A program made the translations under genes and the position numbers. Positions 48,877 to 61,240 of a stretch of DNA of 64,000 nucleotides are shown here, piece after piece. The notes below the pieces were generated by a model. It had not been told where the DNA came from, ran no database searches, and saw only the letters and a program-made list of their open reading frames with translations. Location of the stretch: NCBI GenBank assembly GCA_003415625.1, contig PYIU01000002.1, forward strand, positions 248,001 to 312,000, read 5' to 3'. The DNA is from Aquanectria penicillioides (taxonomy: Eukaryota > Ascomycota > Sordariomycetes > Hypocreales > Nectriaceae). Position 1 is the stretch's first letter. Each line of letters starts with the position of its first letter.

Positions 48877-50211
48877 CGTTGAGTAGGTGAAGGAGTCAAT
48901 ATGGTGAGTTATTTTAGCGTTGAAAGGATTAGTTCAAATAACCGGGAAAGATGCAACGAAAGACAACTCAAACAAACGCCGAATAGGAAACAATGGGAGA
49001 TGATTAAAAGACGAAGAATTAATTGAGAAGAACCAACGGCCAAGGAACTAGACAAGATTTCAGCAACGAGACCGCCTGGCTTTTAACTAAGCGTGAGGAT
49101 TGAATACGAGACTGCCAGACCATGGTCCAAACTCCTTGCATGGTGACCATGGTCAACGATTAGCGAGAGAAAGCGGTCTTGCCAACAACCCGGCATATCC
49201 GATGTCTCAAGAGGCTAGTCGCAGGGAGTCGGTGGATCATGCGCGGAACAAAGCATAACAAAACTGCAAACATAACATCAAGGGATGGGTTTCGGTGGAC
49301 GATAGCGTAGGTTGGGCTCAGTCGTATCTGCAAGTGTCCAATTGGTGGGTGACCGGCTGCCGGGGCTATTCGTGGTATCCCCCATGCTGTAGTGGCGTGG
49401 GGAATTACGACGCGTAAGGCTAAATACGGAGTGTCCTGAAAACCAGCTGAACAGGGTTGTTTGCATGAGGACGTCCAGTCCAGACCCCCGGGCCAACAGT
49501 GTCATGAGCAGGGTGCACAATAATATTTAAGTATTTATCCCCAATCACAGCTAAAAACAAATGGTGTTGTTGTGTCATCGGACTCGGCGCAACCTAAAGG
49601 CCTTCGAGTAGGAATGGCCATTGACGATCCGGCGGATACTCAGGGCCGTGGAACTGCATGGGTGTCAATGATTCGTCACGAGCATCAGGTCAGCTTGGGA
49701 CACGATTGTAAGCCACGCCTGGAATACGGATTCTTGTTTGCCCAAAGCGGAAACATCACTTCTTGGCGCGCTGGGCGGGTTATATCTAAACCCCGGTTGT
49801 CCCGAATGTGGAGTTTTTCTCACCCAACAACGACTAGAACCGCCCGGCTCGTGCGTAAGGCTTTACCAGACGGCCTGCAAAGCAACACGGCAGGCATTGG
49901 GACTTGGCGCTTAAGGAATGTAGTTTTAATACACTTGGTGTTGGCTCATTGGACACATGGCCAACAAGAATTCTAACAGCTTCACTGAGTTGAACTGGGC
50001 CCCTGGCAGACTCAACTCCCTAAATCAGTGACAACAAGTATGGACCAATGCGTCAACGAAGCACTTTCAAAGTCGAGGGTAAAGATCTAGCATTGTTCTA
50101 ATTCTTCTTCTTCTTCTTCTTCTTCTTCTTCTTCTTCTTCTTCTTCTTCTTCTCATTTCATGCCTTTTTTTTTCAAGATCTTATCACAATTTTTCGTCCC
50201 ACATAGCTTGC
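48877..50211. other. Promoter side of chitin synthase and flank of Copia element 2
   Basis: 1.3 kb without a supported gene. A plus frame at 49572-49976 has no ATG start (its frame begins at a GTG) and no family features. The first few hundred bases should be the chitin synthase promoter and leader. A TTC microsatellite is at 50102-50153. Confidence 0.5.
50102..50153. repeat. (TTC)n microsatellite
   Basis: About 17 uninterrupted TTC units, 60 bp outside the left LTR of Copia element 2. Likely polymorphic in length between isolates. Confidence 0.95.
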
Positions 50212-50470
50212 TGTCACGCAGAATCACACAGTAGATGCATATGTAATGAGGTCTATTAAAAGCCTTGTTTTCTACAAAGGGAATATTGTCTTAGAGCTCC
50301 CTTTTATTTATGTTAAGCTTGCTCTAACTAGGTTCTATGCCCTATTAAGCTTACTTAAAATGGATCTAATGCTTAGGTTAAAAGATAGAGCTTTAAGCTA
50401 GCTGTATAATAGCTATATATAATAGATATAGCCTTTAATAATATCTTTATTAGTTCTATATTCTATAATA
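50212..50470 (-). repeat. 3' LTR of Copia element 2
   Basis: 259 bp. The outer ~90 bp (TGTCACGCAGAATCACACAG..) is unmutated; inward the C and G content falls sharply. On the minus strand a purine-rich run AAGGGATA lies just inside. Confidence 0.92.
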
Positions 50471-51394
50471 TATCCCTTAATTAAAAGACTGTAAAGCTAT
50501 TTATATAGTATTTTAATTGCTTTTATACTTTATTTTTAGAATTATATTAAGGATTAATATATTTATTGCTTATCTTTTTTTACTAATATACTTAACTAGA
50601 CTTTTAGTTAGTTTAGTATATTTATTAATTTTAAGCAATAAATTAAATAATGTATATAAAGTAAAAAGAAAGTAAGCTTAACTATATTATATTTAAGCTT
50701 TATATAATTAGTTTTTAGCTTCTTTTTTTTTTTCTTTATTAATACCTTTTGCTGCTAATATAGTTTATTATAGATCTTTATTTTAGCTGCTCTCTTTATA
50801 AAGAAGTTTAGCAATAGCTTTTTTTTAAAGTCCTTTCTAAAAGTATATTCTTTTAATTTAAAGATTAATTTAATATTATTAATTCTTCCTTTTCTTTTTA
50901 GGCTTTAGAGTCTTTAGTGCTATTAATACTTTTAGTATTGCTATTATTAGCTTCTCTTTTGCTCTTACCTTCTCTATATAAGTACTAATACTTGCTAAAA
51001 AGCTTAATTTATTATTTTAAGCTTTTAATATATATAAATAGCTTATTAACTTCTTTTAGTCTTTTATACTTAAGCCTTATATTTTTAGGGATCCTTTTTA
51101 TAAAGAATATATTTATATAGCTATTGCTAGTAAAGGCAATAAAGAATATTATTTTAAGAGCGCTAATTGCTTTTAATAGTACTTTATATATAAGGCTAGT
51201 AATTATTAATACTATTTTTAATAAGCTTAATCTTTTCTTTTTATGCTTATAATTATATTGCTAATTGCTTATATTTTAGTCCCTTTATTATAGCTTCTAT
51301 TGCCTAATGGATATTATTAGCCCTTAATATTAATAATAAAAAGGTATGCTGCTTCTCTTTAATTGTAAGTATAGGTTTTAACTTTTAAGTAAAT

Positions 51395-51700
51395 ATATAA
51401 CCGGTGCTGTATAGCACTGTAATTATAGCTTGATCTTTTAGTAGAGGAAAACTTTATCTATTTATTGGGTATTAAGGCTAGTTCTAGAACTAGTGTGCTT
51501 ATATACCCCTTAGTTCTAGAGACTAATAAGAAGTGGCGCCTTTAGGCAAAGCAATTTATTAAGGAAGGCATTAACTTTCTATAGATCTATTATAGTCTAT
51601 ATATAAATAGAGTTATTAGGTATTTAGCATTAAGGAGTTATAGCATTTAGGAGTTTTAAAGTTTAGAGTTTATTTCTATTTGCCTCTTTTAGTACTTTAC
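51395..51700. other. Less degenerate island inside Copia element 2
   Basis: Within the AT-rich interior this stretch keeps ordinary words such as ACCGGTGCTGTATAGCACT, GTTCTAGAACTAGTG and AAGAAGTGGCGCCTTTAGG. TGGCGCC is a common primer-binding-site start of Gypsy-type elements, so this could be the end of a nested LTR plus leader. No second LTR copy or target duplication was found. Confidence 0.3.
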
Positions 51701-54700
51701 TAAAAGAGAGAAGGGCTTTATATATATTTAGGGCAATTAATTTTATGCCTTTTTTTTTAAATGCCTTTATTGTAATGTTTATATATATAAATTAATTAAA
51801 TTAAGCATTATTCTAAAGTATTTAAAGCGCTATTATAATAATGCCTTAATAAATCTATTTATTAGCATTTTAGTAATAGAAAGGTAAGTAACTTTAAATA
51901 ATCCCTTTTTATATTTTTGCCTTAACTATATATTATAAATATTTATATAATGCAAATAAGTATTAATTTATTTACTTTCCTTAAGCATTAAATATATAGT
52001 CTATTAATTATTGTAGTAAATTAAGAATTTATTTAAATTTAATAATAGCTTTATTTACTTAAAAAGGCATTAAAAAGCTATTATTTTATATACTATTTTA
52101 TCTAAAGCAAGTAGCTTTACCTTAATTATAGATATAATTATAGTAAATTAATATATTGCTTTTTAGATAATTAGTCTATTAAATAGGCTAATAAGATATT
52201 CTTAAGATAACTTCTTTATAAAAGAATTATTTATAAAGAATATATTACTTACTATTTTTAATGCTTAGATTTCCTTACTCCCTTTATATTAAATAGCAAA
52301 CTTGCTTATTGTATAAAGATAGTAAAGAGCTTAATTTATTGCATTTTAGTGCTTAATTCTTAAGTTAATTAAAAACTATAAGAGTTTGCTTACTGTAAAG
52401 GCAATATTAAGTTGGATTATAATTGCTATATAAAGTAATAATTCTACTTTTTTTTAATACTCTTTAATCTCTTGCTTAATTGCTTAATTTTTATATTTTT
52501 ATAGCTTTATTTTTAGAATTAATATTAATAGAAATAAGCTTTATTTTAATATTTTAAACTTATAGGCAATTTTATTAATATATGCTTTATAGCTAAAAAA
52601 GATCTATTTTTTAAAGCAATTATAGATAATTTATACTTTAAGGAAATACTTAACCTTATCTTATTTATATAGTTTATATACTTATTTTAAGCTATTAATT
52701 AATATATTAACTATACCTATATTATCCTTATAAAAAGCAATAATAATATTATCTATAAAGAATATTAAAAAAAGCTTTTAATTAATAGAATAGAATAAGT
52801 ATAGCTCTTTCTTATACTATTTAAGCCTAAATTTAATAAAAGTTACTTTTAATTCTTAAAACTAAAATTATAATAAGTCCTTAAGACTATATAATACTTT
52901 ATGCAATTTTATGCACTTGCCCTATTGCTTAAATCTATTTAATAGTTTATATATTATTAATATTCTATACTTACTTTTTATTGCATTAAGAAATGCATTC
53001 TTAATATTAAATTATAAAAGTTTTAGATTAAATTATACTATTAAAGCCATTAATATATAGAAAGCATATGCTATAAGTATAGCTATATAGATGCTCTTAA
53101 TTATTAAGCTTTCCTATAGGTTATTGTATATATATATCTATGCTTTGCATTTATTTAAGTAACTAGCGCTATTAAACTTATAGATAAATACCTACTTTAG
53201 TGGTAGTGGTTTGGATCTTGCCTTTAAGAGCTTAATTTCAATTTAGGTCCCTTTCTCTCTTAAGGTTTAAATCTTTCTTTTTGCTGCCTTAATGAATTTA
53301 TTATAAAGTGGATAATTTTGCATCTCTTTTTAGTTTTATAGTAATAGGCTTAAAAGGTCTTATTAATATATCTTTAAGCCTATTATTATAGCCTTTATTT
53401 ATATATTGTTTTCTTGCAAGTAGGCTACTATTATTATAGTAAATACTATTTAATAGCTCCTTTTATTTTAATTGTTTTAAAGTAATTAATTAAATTAAAT
53501 TCCTATTAATAGAGTATTCTAAAATGCATTATTTAAATGCCTATTAAAATAGTATTTCTAAAGAATGCCTTAATCTTATATATGCCTAGCATTTTATCTT
53601 TTCTTAATGCATTTACTGCTATATATTAATTGTACTAGTCCTTTATTTACTTTTCCCCTTTTTCTATTAGTTGTATTACTGCCTTAAATTTAGGATTTAC
53701 TAGCTTCTAGTAGTAGCATTATTGGGTTTTTATTTAAGGTTAAGTCTTCCTTTATTTTATTCACTCTTTCTATTAAATTTATAATAGGCTTTTATTTATT
53801 ATTTGCTTTTTAAGCTATATATTATAACTAGCTTTATACTTCTTATTTTAATTATTATTAAGGGATTACTTCTAGAGTTTCTTATTCTATTAGATTCTAT
53901 TCCTATAGATAAAGATTTAATACCTTTTATTCTATATATCTATATTCTAAATTATTAAAATAGACTTTTTATTAAGGTTCTACTAATATATTTCTATATA
54001 TTAATTTAATTTTTAGTATTTAATAGGGAGTTTAAAGTCTATAAGCTATTTAATTAGTTTTATATTTAATAAGCTTTATTACTTAATATTTTGCACTTTT
54101 CTATATATTTACCCTTAAGTCTAAACTCTTTATTATCTTTATCCTAAATGGTTTATTTTCTACTGCAATTAACTTAAGGAAAGTAAGTTCTATTTCTTCC
54201 TTTTAGTCTATAATCTAAAGGTATTTTACTAAAGAGCTTAATTTATTAATTAAAATCTCTTGCTTTTAAGCTTCTTCCTTATAGAATATATATTTATTAA
54301 ATGTAATATTGCATATAGTAATTACCTATTTAAGCTAAAGTATCTATATTTAATATAGGTTACTAGTAAAGTATTTAACTAAATATCTAATATATCCTTT
54401 AGGGCTTATCTTAAATAGTCTTTTATCCCTTTCTGCCTCTCTATCTCTATATAATAGGTATGCTTTGCATTTATATATATAGATTCTATTTTAATTAGGG
54501 TATAAATCTATTATAAGCTCCTTTATTTAAAGGTAAGTGTTATTTTAGAATTAACTTTTTAATATCTCTATTAGCGTTTTTATACTTAATAATTAATATA
54601 GGCTTATATTATATAAAAATGCTATATATATTATAGTTTCTAACTATAAGTTTTATAGTAAGTTTGCTTTATTTATTATTTTAATTAAGTATACTATTAG

Positions 54701-57109
54701 CTTTTATCTTACTTATTCTATTAGTTTATTTAGCTTATAAGTATAAGGTAAAGTAAGCTTAAGAATAATGCCTTTATTGCGCACTTAAGTCTAATATTCT
54801 ATAAACTTTTATATAGCAATTATAGCCTTTTTATTATTTTACTTAATTTTATAGATTAAAAGGCTAAATTATCTCTTAATCTATTTCTTAAAGTATACTA
54901 AAGTATTAAATACTATATTATATTCCTTATTTAATAAAGGGAATATATATAGTATCTTTATATATTTATTCTTAATTATTAAAAGCTATCTTATTCTATT
55001 ATAACTCTATAAAAAGTCTTAAAGGTTCTAATAGATATACTAAAATAGGCATAAAGATATATATTATAAAGGCTTATATAATATTACCTATTTTATATAT
55101 ACTATAGTGCAGTGTATACAGTTAATACACTTAATTCCAATTATTAATATATTTTTAGTATTAAATACTAGCTTTTTAAGTGCCTTAAGGCTAAAATAGC
55201 CTAACCTAAAGTACTAAAGCTATTCTATATTTTCTTTTAGTTGTAAAGGATCCCTTAATAGTCTTTTGCTTTATAAGTATTACTTTTTTTTATTATTTGC
55301 TTCTATAAGCATTATTATTAATAGCTTATTATATAGAATTAAGTCTTATACTTTTTGCATTAATGTAAAGAAATAAAAGAAAAGTAGCTTATATTTAAGG
55401 AAATTAAGATTATATTTTATAGTTAAGTAAAGTATAATTAAGCTTTCTTTCTCTATTCTTATATACAGTATATTATTATATCTATAAACCTAAAGCCTAC
55501 TTTTATGCAATTAAGCTTAAGATACTATATTTATATAAAATCCTTCTATATAGGCAATATCCTAAAGAATAAGATTAATTATATAGTTTCTATTAGCTTC
55601 TTTTAAAAGATTCTTAAGCTTTTATTATTCTATTCCTATAATTAAAAATGCAATAGAACTTACTTTTACTATTTAACTATCCTTATATAATTTAAACATT
55701 TTTAGATCTAAAAGCTTTATATTATTTACAATATAAAGCGCACTATAGTTATTTAATAGTATACTTTAGGATAGTATATAAGGTTTATTAAATACTATAT
55801 ATACTCCATTTTCTAAAGCATTTAGGTAAAAATCATTTAAGTTTATATAGATTGCTATAACCTCCTTTAGGGTATTTAGAATATTGCTTATTAAGCTTTT
55901 ATTCCTACTTTCTTTTATTAGGATTTTAGCTTTTAAGCTTTATTACTTTAGATCCTTATATTAGGTTTGGATTTTCTTATAATAGTTTTCTTTTAGTATA
56001 AAGTAAAGCTTTTGCTTCTTTTTAATTAATATATACTTTATAATCTAATATTTTTCTGCCTTCTAAAAGTGCTTAAGAATTTCTTTATATAGGCAATTAT
56101 ATTTTTAGCTATTAAAGCATTTACCTAATAATATAAATACTTTATATTTCTAAGAGTAAGCATTTCTATTAGTAATAATAAGCGCACTAAAAATATTAGT
56201 GTAATTTAAAAGCATTTCTTTTAGCTCCTTACCCTTTATCTTACTTATAATTAAGTCTATTAATTAGCAATTTGCTTAAATTAGTTTAAAGCGCTCTTTA
56301 ATAGCATTAAGGAAGTCTTAAATTTTAGTATTCCTTTAAATCTTTAGAATTTTATAGTATATTCTATTTATATAAGCCTTACTCTAGCTAATATATTAAA
56401 TTTAAAGATTAGTATTTATGCATTTAGCTTCCTAAAGCACTGCTCTATAGTATTTATAAGCATTTTCTTTTAAGCTTATTTTACTTAATGCTAGCTGCTT
56501 TATAATTTCCTTTATAAATTGCCTTAAGGTAATCTAATAAATTTAAATCTAAAGTTAGTTAAAAAGGTTCTATTAAATAAAGGCATAAATACTTAATTTT
56601 ATAGTATTTATAATCTATATTTATATTGCCTAAACTTTAAATGCTTTAATTTTAATATTAGCCTACTTCTTTTAGTATTCTTTAAGGATTAAAGAATAGT
56701 ATATTAAGAATTTTAATCTATATCTTTCTTAAAGGATTACTTTATTATATTTAGCTTTTATAATAGCAATTATAAATATAGTTTACTTCTTTATAGTATT
56801 AAAGGGCTTATTATTTTTACTTAAGTCTATTAAGTTCTAAAGGTCTTAATCTTAAGTATAGTTTTTAAGAACTATAATTTATAGTATCTATTATTTTTTA
56901 ATATAAAGTTTAACCTTTATAGGCATAAATACTAATTAATTATAGTCTATATCTATTTTATATATAAATTAAATAAATTAAGCTTAAGCTAATTATATAA
57001 AATAATTAAAATTATAATAAAAAAAATAATAGCAATAAAATAATAATAATAATAGTAATAATAATAAAAGTAATAATCTTATAGTAAAAGTTATAGGGTA
57101 TTACTTACT

Positions 57110-57121
57110 TAAGCTTATAAC
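57110..57121 (-). other. Primer-binding site of Copia element 2
   Basis: Just inside the 5' LTR, minus strand, reads GTTATAAGCTTA. It matches element 1's site (GGTTATAAGCCTAA) with one C-to-T difference of RIP type, and so the initiator tRNA-Met anticodon-arm complement. Confidence 0.6.
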
Positions 57122-57380
57122 TATTATATAGAATTATACAGTAAATATATATATAATAAGGTCTATTAAAAGCCTTATTTTCTATAAAGGGAATATTATC
57201 TTAAAGCTCCCTTTTATCTATATTAAGCTTGCTCTAATTGGGTTCTATGCCCTATTGAGCTTACCCAAAATGGATCCAATGCTTAGGTCAAAAGATAGAG
57301 CTCTAAGCTGGCTGTATGATAGCCATACATGATGGATACGGCCTTCAACGATATCCTCGTTAGTTCCGTATCCCGCGACA
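57122..57380 (-). repeat. 5' LTR of Copia element 2
   Basis: 259 bp. The inner ~115 bp is strongly AT-shifted; from about 57240 outward it is GC-normal. Ends GCGACA followed by CTTGC, the target duplication. Confidence 0.92.
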
Positions 57381-57385
57381 CTTGC

Positions 57386-58282
57386 TCTGGGTAGTACTAC
57401 GTCCAAGCGTAATGTGAGAACTGCCCAATGACGCCGATGACTAATCGGCCAAACTGCAAAAAATGCGGTTCGGCGTGTCGAGACCTGAAGCCGCAGACTC
57501 TCGGCTTGCTCCTCCTTGAGCTCGCTTATAGGATGCTCAACAAATGGACGGGGCGCAGCATTACGTGGACACGAGCCCATCATGGCCGAGGCCTCCACAG
57601 GTGAAGCATTGTCATCACCTGGTGAAATTAACTATCGGTGCTGCAAGGCCGGCTGTCAGGGCTGTTACGGTCTAACGGAGCTGCTAATGAACATGAAGAG
57701 GCCGTGGCTGAGTCGGCTGTGGTGCAGTAACGACACCGCCTAAATCTACTTGACGCCGTTCATTTGCCTTCAATCTTGTCCCTGCCGGATCCACAATACC
57801 CGATAGCTCCATCAGGAGTCTAGCACAGTTCTCAGTGTCCGATTCAGAGAACAATTTCGGTAACCATCGTTGGGGGGGTATTCTCACAGCCTAGTTTGGG
57901 GGGAATCCAACACGAACTAAGGCATCATTGTTGAAGGTATCATTCAATGGAAAATTACATCTTAAGAGAGCATGTTTCAGTAAATTGAAAAGGATCTTGG
58001 ACAGCTATCCAGTGGGTGTGGTGCGATAACTGAGTGGCTATCGCGGTGACTGCAGCTCGTTTCGACTCCTCGCATAGTTTCCGGGACCCTTCGACCTGCA
58101 TGCAACCAGCCAATCCAACCCAATAAGTTAATGTTGAAAGGAGAAATGGGAAACAAAAAGCTTTATCGACATGGAAGCAGCTCTTCCGTCCAGCAATGAT
58201 CAGACGCTTACTCCCAGCAGATACACAAGAAGATTGAGACAATAGTGCATGCATAGGGGCATTTCAAAGGAAAGGATCAAAG
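57386..58282. other. Unique-looking spacer between Copia element 2 and the solo LTR
   Basis: About 900 bp of normal composition. Minus frames at 57245-57598 (crosses the LTR boundary) and 57955-58254 show no recognisable family. No gene supported. Confidence 0.45.
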
Positions 58283-58287
58283 AATGC

Positions 58288-58545
58288 TATAAACAATATA
58301 CAGGGTGCGCAAAGACTATCACAGCAGGCGATATGCGCAACGGGTCGGTCCAGATCAATTGGGATTCATAAGGAACAGCTAGATAGTGGTCGCAGAATGC
58401 AGTCACCTATTTATATTATAGGGATTCCCTTATGAGGATATGTGGCCTTAAGACTTAGGCCTATAAGGCCCCTAAGGTCGGCTTGTGGCCGGCCGCTATA
58501 TCTGTAGCGGCGACTACCTTTGCCCGGCCGCTATATCCGTCAATA
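58288..58545 (-). repeat. Solo LTR of the Copia element 1 family
   Basis: 258 bp closely similar to both LTRs of element 1 (for example GGTCGGCTTGTGGCCGGCCGC and ATGCGCAACGGGTCGGTC), flanked by a perfect target duplication AATGC (58283-58287 and 58546-58550). No internal sequence or second LTR accompanies it, so it arose by LTR-LTR recombination. It is only slightly affected by RIP-type changes. Orientation is the same as element 1. Confidence 0.93.
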
Positions 58546-58736
58546 AATGCAATTAAATTTATCTTTTTCAATCAATTTAATCCGATCATGCTATTATGTC
58601 TTCCTGTGTGTTGGTTGTATCCTCTCCCAATAAAGGAAGCCTGGCAGGATTGAAGAATGCCGACTAAAGAAATCTGGTACAGGGTAAGCGCACCTGGTAT
58701 CAGTCATCACACACATAATTGGGCCGGCCCATACAT

Positions 58737-59037
58737 GCACAGCTAGCTGTGCGAATAGGATCCGTACGTAAGTCGGATATGTGTGCGGACATAGGAACAG
58801 CATTAATTCATACGATTCAAGAGTGATAATGACGTATGAAATACACCTATTCTATATACAGCATTTCCTCAGCGAAGCGATAGGGAACGGGAGCTGCGCT
58901 CATGATGGCAGAATAAAGGTTCGGTAAGCGGAACTAATACTCTAGGAAGTTATTGATCATTAGATTGGTGGTGAAATTCGAGATATATTACCCCTATCCG
59001 ACTTACTAACGGATCTTACTCGCACAGCTAGCTGTGC
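58737..59037. mobile_element. MITE-like element with 43-bp terminal inverted repeats
   Basis: 301 bp. The first 43 bases (58737-58779) and the reverse complement of the last 43 (58995-59037) agree at 39 positions. Each end begins with the 16-base palindrome GCACAGCTAGCTGTGC. It is flanked by a direct ACAT on each side (58733-58736 and 59038-59041), a likely 4-bp target duplication. No coding capacity. This fits a non-autonomous DNA transposon; superfamily unknown. Confidence 0.8.
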
Positions 59038-59041
59038 ACAT

Positions 59042-61240
59042 AACAGCAGACCACCCACGGTTGTTGTAATGGAAAAGACGGCTCTCACACCGATTGAAAC
59101 AATGGGCACCAATACATACCCTTTAGTCGGGTTTTCAGCTCATTTCGAGAGTTTCTAGTTGATCGGGTCAATTATGGCTTATTCGACTATTTTCCTGGGC
59201 TACTCTACTCTGCTACTCTCCCTCCACCTTGGTTCTCAATAGGGACAACTTTACTATCTGAGCAGGGTTACGTGTTCTAGCGGCCGGTTTAATCCTCAAA
59301 CCTTTCTCATCAGGTAAATACAAAATTTTGAGAGCACAATTGTGGTCGCTAGAGAGAGGGTGCAACACATGTCTTTGCAGAGAAGCCGGTCGGCCCAAGC
59401 CGCAGGAATCTAGGCAGTATTATCAATCTACACTGCGTTAGATGATTCCGCCTGATTGCACTCGGGTTTATAATATTTGATTCTCAATTGCTCATTTGAA
59501 ATCTTTGTGCTTTTTCTTTTTTTTCCACTTTCTCATTTACTACTTTCTGAATCTTCTCTTCATCTCCGTTTCCCTTCAGGGACAACAAGTCGTATTTCAG
59601 GCCCGTGTATGTGTCTCTAGAAGTCTGCTTCTCTGTCGACATTTCTCTTCATTTGGTATTTGTTCCTTTCATAATCTGTCGACCGGGGAGATAAACTGAG
59701 CAGTGAGTTACCCTGAAAATGAAATCGACAAACATACACCCGAAGAGTCGCGATTCCATAATGAAAACGTATGATTAAGACCTGAGATTAACCTTCAAAT
59801 ATAAAACTGCGAACTTCTGAGCTCAAGGATATGAGTCCTCAACGGAGTTCTTTCACTTTGAGTGTATAGATGACACAATTACAGTAATCATTGGAACAAC
59901 AGAAGAGTAGGCTCGGGGTAGAGGACTGTAGGATTGGTATTTATCAATTAGGTCAACGTATACATCTTAGAACTGACCTGAAGCTATAAGCAAAAGGACT
60001 CATAAGTCTTTCTAAACATAAGAGTAAGTACAACCGAAGTTGGCTCAACAAGACTTATAAGCTTATTGATGCCGACGAAAAGGTTTCTCAGAAGTGCAAC
60101 GGAATGAGATGGCCCTTGAAATACCAAACCCAAGATGTTCTCGATCTTCTAGAGGCCATGATACTTGGACAATATTGGTCAAGAAGATGTCGAAGAAATT
60201 CCTACATGAGAGCGATTGTGGATGGCGATCGTTTGCTTTCGACATGCTACTCTACGAAGCGAGCCGGGGCATCATCAGCACCCAGGATAAGAACTCTCTG
60301 TCTACCACATAATCCCAACCAAAGGCTGAAAAACAATCTTTTATAACCTAATGTGGTTGTCGCATTAGTGCGAGAACCTGCTCAACAACTTGAGTAGTTG
60401 GGGATTTGGAACAGCCTGCGGAGTGTCTTCACGGCTTTCAAACAGCATTATGTTCCCCAATATGTGGAGCGTTGACTACAGCTTCAGCTGCATCGGTGGA
60501 ATAACTGCAAATAGTCCTCCTATAACCAAGGTGTCATAAGCTGAATTGAATTTGAGTTACGGAAGATCTTCATTTCATTCAACCTTGCAAGTGAATCAAG
60601 GAAATGCTGGGCTGTAGCATCCAGTGTTTAATATGAAGTGACAGAGCTCAGGTCATACATAACAAAAGGTACTAGAAGAGAAACAAGTCGAGCTACGTGC
60701 TTTTGATAATCTAGTAGCTAAAGTTGAAGGTTAATGGCCAGTTACGGACTGTTTTAGCTTTCTATTGAGTGTTCGGGGACTATGGCGGAAATAGGATCGT
60801 TAACGAAACCTCGAGTTAAAACGAGAGAGGAGATCACTGGGGGCGATGAGACACGTGTAGAACACGCTGGCGTATTTCGCTTTTCAAAATTGCATCGTAG
60901 TTGGAAATGTGCCAGTGCTTCAACACGTGACGAAGTAATTTTGGAGGACAGCCACGATTGTATAGCCTTGAATTTGCTGTCACGAACTCAGACCTTGCCA
61001 TAACACTCAATGGGTGCCAGATCTTGTAGTTGAGATCTTGGATGGACACTTCTGCTTATGCCTTTTGGAACAAAAGGTCTCTATACCCCCGACCCGCACT
61101 CTTCTCGCTCTCTCTCTATTTGATCCTTATGACCCACTATTCGCCGCTTTTGGATCGTCACGTGAATATCATGTAATATATTTCTCCCTCTCTCACGGCC
61201 TTATTTCAACCTATTCATTGTGGCCTATACGCCTCTTCTA
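59042..61240. other. 2.2-kb spacer without supported genes
   Basis: Composition is normal to slightly AT-rich. Small frames at 59496-59699, 60063-60346 and 60782-61049 carry no family features; two overlapping plus frames at 60094-60346 may be a remnant but I cannot name it. No repeats linking to the other elements were found. Confidence 0.4.

Larger units (their letters stand above)
50212..57380 (-). mobile_element. Second Ty1/Copia LTR retrotransposon, RIP-degenerated
   Basis: 7169 bp between 259-bp direct repeats (50212-50470; 57122-57380), with target duplication CTTGC on both sides (50207-50211; 57381-57385). The LTR sequence differs from element 1. The interior is very AT-rich with no open frame. 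On the minus strand a reverse-transcriptase box reads FFIDNIIIAFYKD at about 52726-52762 (expected FVDD), and DKVKYFLKV at 52634-52660 resembles the DxGEVxYFLGV motif of Copia. It uses the same primer-binding site as element 1. It is about 1.7 kb longer than element 1; a relatively GC-rich piece at 51395-51700 may be a nested insertion. Confidence 0.9.

Noticed and set aside
49572..49976. 134-codon plus-strand frame near the microsatellite
   Set aside because: No ATG at its start, no family motif, and no sign of introns or neighbours supporting a gene.
50102..50153. TTC repeat as a CRISPR or functional array
   Set aside because: Plain trinucleotide microsatellite without spacers; this is a eukaryotic genome.
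57245..57598. 117-codon minus-strand frame
   Set aside because: It crosses the end of the Copia LTR at 57380, so it joins transposon and flank by chance.
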